Shown here: positions 62,063 through 64,000 of the stretch, piece by piece
Layout of the letters: the number at the start of each line of letters is the position of its first letter
Position numbering within the stretch: position 1 is the stretch's first letter
From: Streptomyces sp. FIT100
GTDB taxonomy: Bacteria > Actinomycetota > Actinomycetes > Streptomycetales > Streptomycetaceae
Direction: 5' to 3'
Assembly: GCF_024584805.1 (NCBI RefSeq)
Contig: NZ_CP075715.1
Span: 2,220,001-2,284,000, forward strand
DNA length: 64,000 nt
The notes under the pieces: generated by a model
The model's database searches: none
Told to the model about the DNA's origin: nothing
Seen by the model: the letters and a program-made list of their open reading frames with translations, nothing else
Position numbers and translations under genes: made by a program

Positions 62063-64000
62063 TTGACCGTGTCGCCCGCATTTCGCCATGCCATAGCCCT
62101 GGTCGGCGCTGGTCCCCGCGGCACCTCGGTACTCGAGAGACTCTGCGCCTCCGTGCCCGAACTGGCCCCGGAGATCGAGCTGACCGTGCATGTCGTCGAC
62201 CCGGCGCCGGCCGGGCCCGGCCAGGTGTGGCGCACGGACCAGCCCGCCGAGCTGCTGATGAACACGGTGGCGTCCCAGGTGACCCTGTTCACGGACGCGA
62301 GCGTCAGCTGCGAGGGGCCGGTGCGGCCGGGGCCGAGCCTGTACGAGTGGGCGGCGGCGCAGACGGACGAGGAAGGGGAAGGGGAGGGGGGCAGGGACGG
62401 GGGGCTCGGACCGGACGACTATCCGACCCGGGCCTGCTACGGCCGCTATCTGGAGTGGGCCTTCCGCAGGACCGTCGAGCGGGCTCCCGAGACGGTGCGG
62501 GTGGTGGTGCACCGGGCGCGGGCGGTACGGCTCGACGACACCAACGCTGCCGCCGCCGGCGCCAATGCCGTAAAGGGCGCCGAGGGACCTGGCGGTGCGG
62601 CGCGGCACCCTGGCGACCGTGCGCAGCGGCTCGTCCTCGACGACGGCACGGTGCTGGACGGCCTCAGCGCGGTGGTGCTGGCGCAGGGCCATCTGCCGGT
62701 GACCGAGGACGTACACCAGGACCGGCTGGACGAGTACGCCGACCGGCACGGGCTGCGGCATTTCACCCCCGCCAACCCCGCGGACCTCGACCTCTCGGCG
62801 ATAGCCCCGGGGGAAACGGTCCTGCTGCGCGGCCTCGGCCTCAACTTCTTCGACCACATGGCGCTGCTGACAACGGGCCGCGGCGGCACGTTCGCAGCGG
62901 ACGCGAGCGATCCGGACCGGCTGGTCTACCGCCCGTCGGGACGCGAGCCGCGGCTGTACGCGGGCTCACGGCGCGGGGTCCCGTACCAGGCGCGGGGCGA
63001 CAACGAGAAGGGCGCGTCGGGCCGCCACCACCCGCTGCTCCTCACCGCGGACGTGATCGCGGCCTTCCGCAAGCGCGCGGAGGCGGGCGATCCGCCGGAC
63101 TTCCTGGACGAGATATGGCCGCTCGTCGCCAAGGAGGTGGAGACGGTCTACTACGAGGCGCTGCTCACGCCTGCCCACGGCTCGCCGCCTCCCGGCTTCC
63201 GGGCGCGCTTTCTGGACGCGCCCCACGGCGGCCCCGAGGAGCAGGCGGTGCTGGACGCGTACGGGTGCGCGGCCGGCGACCGCTGGTCCTGGGAGCGGGT
63301 CTCGTACCCGCACAGGGGCGAGGAGTTCACCGGCCCGGCGGCGCTCCGCGGCTGGCTCGTCGGCCATCTGCGGCGGGACGCCGGGCATGCGGCGCTCGGC
63401 AATGTGACGGGCCCGCTGAAGGCGGCGCTCGACGTCCTGCGGGACGTACGCAACGAGGTGCGGCAGATCGTGGACCACGCCGGGCTGTCGGGGGCGTCAC
63501 GGCGGGACCATCTGGACCGCTGGTACACACCGCTGAACGCCTTCCTCTCCATCGGCCCGCCGCGCCGCCGGATCCGGGAGATGGCCGCGCTGATCGAGGC
63601 CGGGGTGCTGGAGGTCGTCGGCCCCCGGATGTCCGTACGGGCCGAGGGCGGGCGCTTCATGGCCGACTCCCCGCAGGTGCCGGGCTCGGCGGTCGAGGCG
63701 ACGGTGCTGATCGAGGCCCGGCTGCCCGAGCCCGACCTGCGGCGCAGCCGCGACGAGCTGCTGGCGAGGCTGCTGCGCACCGGCCAGTGCCGGCCTCATG
63801 TCGTCGATGGTTACGAGACGGGCGGGCTGGACGTAACGGAGCGGCCGTACCGTCTGATCGACCGTCAGGGGCGGGCGCACCCGCGGCGGTTCGCGTTCGG
63901 CGTGCCCACGGAAGGGGTGCACTGGGTGACCGCGGCCGGGGCGCGGCCGGGGGTGGACTCGGTGACGCTGTCGGACGCGGACGCGGTGGCGAGGGCCGCA
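62063..64000 (+). CDS. FAD/NAD(P)-binding protein (NAD_binding_9/HydN-like), 3' end beyond window
   Basis: 646 codons are visible with no stop. TTG at 62063 is chosen because GGGAG lies eight bases upstream and the dinucleotide motif comes early: HAIALVGAGPRGTSVLERL (GxGxxG variant). WRTDQPAELLMNTVASQVTL and LSAVVLAQGHLPVTED are conserved in the FAD-NAD(P)-binding family PF13454. A later GETVLLRGLGLNFFDHMALL forms the second nucleotide site. The family is related to amine or amino-acid N-monooxygenases, but function is mostly untested. The missing part should be short. No partner gene is visible. Confidence 0.88.
   Translation, partial: MTVSPAFRHAIALVGAGPRGTSVLERLCASVPELAPEIELTVHVVDPAPAGPGQVWRTDQPAELLMNTVASQVTLFTDASVSCEGPVRPGPSLYEWAAAQTDEEGEGEGGRDGGLGPDDYPTRACYGRYLEWAFRRTVERAPETVRVVVHRARAVRLDDTNAAAAGANAVKGAEGPGGAARHPGDRAQRLVLDDGTVLDGLSAVVLAQGHLPVTEDVHQDRLDEYADRHGLRHFTPANPADLDLSAIAPGETVLLRGLGLNFFDHMALLTTGRGGTFAADASDPDRLVYRPSGREPRLYAGSRRGVPYQARGDNEKGASGRHHPLLLTADVIAAFRKRAEAGDPPDFLDEIWPLVAKEVETVYYEALLTPAHGSPPPGFRARFLDAPHGGPEEQAVLDAYGCAAGDRWSWERVSYPHRGEEFTGPAALRGWLVGHLRRDAGHAALGNVTGPLKAALDVLRDVRNEVRQIVDHAGLSGASRRDHLDRWYTPLNAFLSIGPPRRRIREMAALIEAGVLEVVGPRMSVRAEGGRFMADSPQVPGSAVEATVLIEARLPEPDLRRSRDELLARLLRTGQCRPHVVDGYETGGLDVTERPYRLIDRQGRAHPRRFAFGVPTEGVHWVTAAGARPGVDSVTLSDADAVARAA

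Noticed and set aside
60254..62857. Minus-strand frame of about 870 codons
   Set aside because: It spans two unrelated plus-strand genes with good motifs and their intergenic hairpin, so it is a shadow.

Overview
The window is high-GC actinobacterial DNA, almost certainly from a Streptomyces chromosome. Signs are strong third-position GC bias, GTG/TTG starts, Tat and Sec exported enzymes, a DUF397/Scr1-type regulator/ATPase trio, a DUF6230-DUF6114 pair and a mycothiol-type DinB protein. No rRNA, tRNA, CRISPR array or complete transposase gene was found.

1-10 kb: the end of an MBL-fold hydrolase, then a cobalamin riboswitch leading a five-gene, start/stop-overlapped operon for B12 capture and ECF-type uptake (transcobalamin-like anchored protein, SCO2322-family protein, EcfT, fused double ATPase, EcfS). 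A secreted lytic transglycosylase follows, with DosR/DevR-like palindromes upstream. 8.4-18.6 kb: a sugar locus with a DeoR-HTH/LacI-sensor regulator, ABC importer, 2-hydroxyacid dehydrogenase, GH2 beta-galactosidase and a phosphodiesterase-HAD fusion. It ends at a 244-bp MITE-like element. 18.8-24.6 kb, minus strand: two Tat-exported family 8 polysaccharide lyases and a small secreted protein. 24.8-27.5 kb: divergent fadA5-like thiolase and cyp125-like P450 with KstR-like boxes between them, as in the mycobacterial cholesterol side-chain region. A RelE-Phd toxin-antitoxin pair and a secreted serine hydrolase follow.

29.7-44.7 kb is the most striking part: a palindromic double locus for umbrella (Umb) toxin particles. 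From the outside in, each half carries umbA (catalytically dead trypsin domain plus propeller or lectin domains), umbB (184-residue adaptor), a candidate immunity gene and umbC (eight ALF repeats, Ala-rich coiled-coil stalks, C-terminal effector). The two umbC genes diverge from the centre and carry unrelated effectors: a hydrophobic, probably membrane-active domain paired with a four-helix membrane protein, and a Hint-domain plus small toxin domain paired with an overlapping acidic protein. The two umbB genes lie in 584-bp inverted repeats with only three mismatches, and a conserved promoter-like block of about 145 bp occurs three times. The C-termini and immunity candidates differ while the adaptor is the same, which suggests modular exchange and possibly mixed particles.

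44.7-64 kb: the regulator trio, two SDRs, an O-methyltransferase, an ABM monooxygenase, a GNAT, a DinB/SCP2 protein with minisatellites, DUF6114/DUF6230, a DHA2 exporter fused to a MarR-like domain, a peptidoglycan-binding membrane protein, a HAD phosphatase, a TMEM165/GDT1 family cation transporter behind a yybP-ykoY (Mn2+) riboswitch, a FetB-like permease, a secreted HNH nuclease, a PhoD-like phosphatase and the start of an FAD/NAD(P)-binding protein cut by the window edge.
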